Below, in pieces: positions 5,585 through 7,767 of a stretch of 7,767 nt of DNA. Both the position numbers and the translations under genes were made by a program. The notes beneath the pieces are model-generated. The model was not told the origin of the DNA. It did no database searches and saw nothing but the letters and a program-made list of their open reading frames with translations. Within the stretch, counting starts at the first letter, position 1. Every line of letters begins with the position of its first letter. The stretch is from an uncultured Fibrobacter sp. (GTDB taxonomy: Bacteria; Fibrobacterota; Fibrobacteria; Fibrobacterales; Fibrobacteraceae), in contig CAMZFJ010000072.1 of NCBI GenBank assembly GCA_947306025.1, forward strand, positions 1-7,767, in the 5' to 3' direction.

Positions 5585-7767
5585 ATGGGAATTGCTACAG
5601 CTAAATTTTCTGAAAGCATTTATTTCGCAAACAATAACAAAAGCAGAGAAAAAAATGATTTCTACTTCAGTATTTTTGTAAGTGGAAATCCACAGAAAAA
5701 GGATGACAAAGAACAGAAATATCCCAAAATATACATTCTGGGATTGGAACGACTTTTTAAAAACGATGAGTCCATCGACACAACAATGGATCATTTTGCA
5801 AAAGCGTTCAATACAAACGGAAACAACGATTGGAATATTTCATACGGAGAATCGCCGTATGGTAAATGCATAATCGTAACTTGCGTTGCAGATAATATAA
5901 AAGAAAACTTATCAGCGACATTCCAATTATCATACAGATATGAGTTTACGGCTGATTTTCAAGATAAAGATTCCATCGGTGTAACGGTACATTTTGATGA
6001 TTTCAATACAATTTATTCTGATATAGAAAACAGGATAGAACAGAATTCTATTGTAACAGCCTATGAAAAGCCTTATATTGAAGACTTTACTTTGCAGAAT
6101 TCCAAAGGCGAAAGAGTTAAAGGCATGTTTGATGGAGAAACAGGAGAAATAAGTTGGGCATTTGGAAACGTTGAAAAAGTTTCCGCATCTTTATGTGATG
6201 AAACCGGCATAGAAGTAGCCAACACCTCTCCCTATCCAGTAACAATCAACAAAGATAGAACATTTAAATTATTCGTTGAAAAAAATGGTTACAAGATATC
6301 TCGAACATTATTTATAAAAGATGCATATTATATTAAAAATATAGACGACTGGAACGCATTTGCGACATCTGTAAAAAAGGGATATACGTATACAGATAAG
6401 CTAGTAATACTTGATGCGGACATCACCGTTTCTCAAAAGATTGGCGATTCTGATGCGAATCAGTTTTTCTCCGGCACATTCGATGGGAACGGGCACACCA
6501 TAACCGTCAACATGACGGACGATAAAAAAAATGGCCTAGCCTTATTTCAATTAATCCAAGGAGCAACCATCAAGAACCTCACCGTGGCAGGCACAATCAC
6601 CGGTGGGATACACGCTGCAGGTCTCGTGGGATATTCGTTTGGCCCAGGGAGCAAAATAACAAACTGCATTGTGACCGCTACGATTAAAGGAGGTACACAC
6701 ATTGGCGGCATACTCGGAAACGGTAACGCCATCATCGAGAATTGCGTATTCAAGGGCCAGCTTATTGGCGGCACTGTTGCCAAGGGCGTGTTCTTAGGCT
6801 GGGGAAGCGAGGGCTATTCGAAGAGCGTCTCTAACAGCCTCTACATTATGCAGAATAATCAAGAAAAACAAAACCTTGACCTTGTGCAGTTGAACGAAGG
6901 CAGCGTGAACGTAGCTGGGTGCTACAAGACAGCTGATATCGGAGCGTATGGCACACTAGCATACCTGACGAAGCCTACCGACTTCAGCACCATTGAAAAG
7001 AAAGCCATAGACGGAACCACGTTTTATGTTCCAGGTTTACCTTCGGGCAGCGGCGCAAAGAATGACCCCTACATCATCAGCAATGAGAAGGACTGGAACT
7101 CTTTTGCGAAATTGGTTTCGAGAAAAGATATGGATTTTGCCAAAACCTATGAAGGCGAGTATGTACAGCTCAACGCAGACATCACCGTTTCTCAAAAGAT
7201 TGGCGATTCTGATGCGAATCAGTTTTTCTCCGGCACATTCGATGGGAACGGGCACACCATAACCGTCAACATGACGGACGATAAAAAAAATGGCCTAGCC
7301 TTATTTCAATTAATCCAAGGAGCAACCATCAAGAACCTCACCGTGGCAGGCACAATCACCGGTGGGATACACGCTGCAGGTCTCGTGGGATATTCGTTTG
7401 GCCCAGGGAGCAAAATAACAAACTGCATTGTGACCGCTACGATTAAAGGAGGTACACACATTGGCGGCATACTCGGGAACGGCAACGCCATCATCGACAA
7501 TTGTGTATTCAAGGGCCTGCTTATTGGCGGCACTGTTGCCAAGGGAGTGTTCTTGGGCTGGGGCTACGAGGGAGTTCCAAAGAGCGTAAATGAATGCCTC
7601 TACATTATGCAGAATGGCCAAGAAAAAGATCACCTTGACCTTGTGCAGTTGTACGAATGCAGCATGAAGGTAACAGAGTGCTACAAGACGGCTGATATTG
7701 GAACGCATGGCTCACTAGCATACCTGACGAAGCCTACCGACTTCAGCACCATTGAAAAGAAAGCCAT
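5585..7767 (+). CDS. Large GLUG-repeat protein, 3' end outside window
   Basis: From ATG 5585, preceded by AAGGAG (5570-5574), the frame stays open to the window edge, at least 727 codons. No signal peptide or membrane span is seen at the N terminus (MGIATAKFSESIYFANNN). Residues 1 to about 165 are a hydrophilic part I do not recognise. About 168-250 looks like an Ig-like beta-sandwich linker (YIEDFTLQNSKGERV through RTLFIKD). From about 254 the protein enters a repeated beta-rich region. Each repeat starts with a DWN-F motif and holds FSGTFDGNGHTI, then GLUG-type strands (AGLVGYSFGPGSKITNC, GTHIGGILGNGNAII). Such proteins are usually surface-exposed beta-helix or adhesin-like proteins, so the missing export signal is odd. 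It may use a C-terminal sorting signal outside the window, or be cytoplasmic. The two visible repeats are 759 bp apart and partly identical in DNA. Confidence 0.85.
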   Translation, partial: MGIATAKFSESIYFANNNKSREKNDFYFSIFVSGNPQKKDDKEQKYPKIYILGLERLFKNDESIDTTMDHFAKAFNTNGNNDWNISYGESPYGKCIIVTCVADNIKENLSATFQLSYRYEFTADFQDKDSIGVTVHFDDFNTIYSDIENRIEQNSIVTAYEKPYIEDFTLQNSKGERVKGMFDGETGEISWAFGNVEKVSASLCDETGIEVANTSPYPVTINKDRTFKLFVEKNGYKISRTLFIKDAYYIKNIDDWNAFATSVKKGYTYTDKLVILDADITVSQKIGDSDANQFFSGTFDGNGHTITVNMTDDKKNGLALFQLIQGATIKNLTVAGTITGGIHAAGLVGYSFGPGSKITNCIVTATIKGGTHIGGILGNGNAIIENCVFKGQLIGGTVAKGVFLGWGSEGYSKSVSNSLYIMQNNQEKQNLDLVQLNEGSVNVAGCYKTADIGAYGTLAYLTKPTDFSTIEKKAIDGTTFYVPGLPSGSGAKNDPYIISNEKDWNSFAKLVSRKDMDFAKTYEGEYVQLNADITVSQKIGDSDANQFFSGTFDGNGHTITVNMTDDKKNGLALFQLIQGATIKNLTVAGTITGGIHAAGLVGYSFGPGSKITNCIVTATIKGGTHIGGILGNGNAIIDNCVFKGLLIGGTVAKGVFLGWGYEGVPKSVNECLYIMQNGQEKDHLDLVQLYECSMKVTECYKTADIGTHGSLAYLTKPTDFSTIEKKA
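6419..7177 (+). repeat. 759-bp in-frame tandem repeat, unit 1 of the GLUG gene
   Basis: This 253-codon unit starts at the DNA-level identity boundary (GACATCACCGTT). Bases 6419-6717 (299 bp) are identical to 7178-7476, and 6954-7008 are identical to 7713-7767. The 236 bp between differ at about 39 positions by hand count. At protein level, similarity begins some 70-100 bases earlier at the DWN-F motif. Confidence 0.9.
7178..7767 (+). repeat. 759-bp tandem repeat, unit 2 (cut by the window edge)
   Basis: This is the second copy of the 253-codon unit, still matching unit 1 when the window ends, so more of the unit and possibly more units follow. Its variable middle carries about 20 amino-acid changes relative to unit 1, including added cysteines. 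Confidence 0.9.

Noticed and set aside
6547..6783. 78-codon minus-strand ORF, repeated at 7306-7542
   Set aside because: It is an antisense shadow of the GLUG repeat, and its duplication only reflects the repeat underneath.
6718..6953. Variable middle of the repeat as a diversity-generating retroelement target
   Set aside because: The differences are not restricted to adenine positions and include many silent third-base changes. No reverse transcriptase or template repeat is seen in the window.

Overview
The window looks like a chromosomal segment of a Gram-negative, moderate-GC bacterium with many lipoproteins. The Ser/Asp-rich tethers directly after the lipobox cysteine (CGDDSSS-type), the AT-rich intergenic DNA, the secreted glycan enzyme and the GLUG-repeat protein together suggest a Fibrobacter-like organism. 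That placement is an inference from style, not from a marker gene.

Left part (1-1582, minus strand). Two exported lipoprotein genes lie head to tail. The first is a GH3 beta-N-acetylhexosaminidase (NagZ type), the second an unrecognised lipoprotein that runs off the left edge. Both are interrupted in this sequence: the NagZ-like gene by a one-base frameshift near 1166, and the lipoprotein by an in-frame TGA directly after its lipobox cysteine. They are either recent pseudogenes or consensus errors.

Middle part (1668-3662, minus strand). A tightly coupled three-gene operon encodes an ECF-type sigma factor, an unrecognised integral membrane protein with about nine predicted spans, and a PrsW-family intramembrane protease. 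In Bacillus subtilis, PrsW releases SigW by cutting its membrane-bound anti-sigma factor. Here no classical zinc-binding anti-sigma gene is present, so the multi-pass protein is the natural candidate for the sensor or anti-sigma role.

Right part (3663-7767, plus strand, divergent from the sigma operon). This is an array of separate transcription units. Five times the DNA carries GAGTAA, exactly 14 bases, then GCAATTAAT, usually below an AT-rich TTTATTTACAA-type element. Three copies lie upstream of genes and two lead into stretches with no convincing gene. Intrinsic terminators separate the units, and three of the four share a related hairpin. The genes are a 98-aa small membrane protein, a barnase-family ribonuclease made as a lipoprotein with all five key residues present, and a very large signal-less GLUG-repeat protein open to the right edge (at least 727 codons). 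The last contains 759-bp tandem repeats that are partly identical at DNA level.

The most interesting reading is that the sigma/membrane protein/PrsW operon is a membrane-stress or contact-sensing switch and that the repeated motif is its promoter, giving a locally clustered regulon that includes a secreted RNase. The operon, the motif and the RNase are visible in the sequence. The regulatory link between them is inference.
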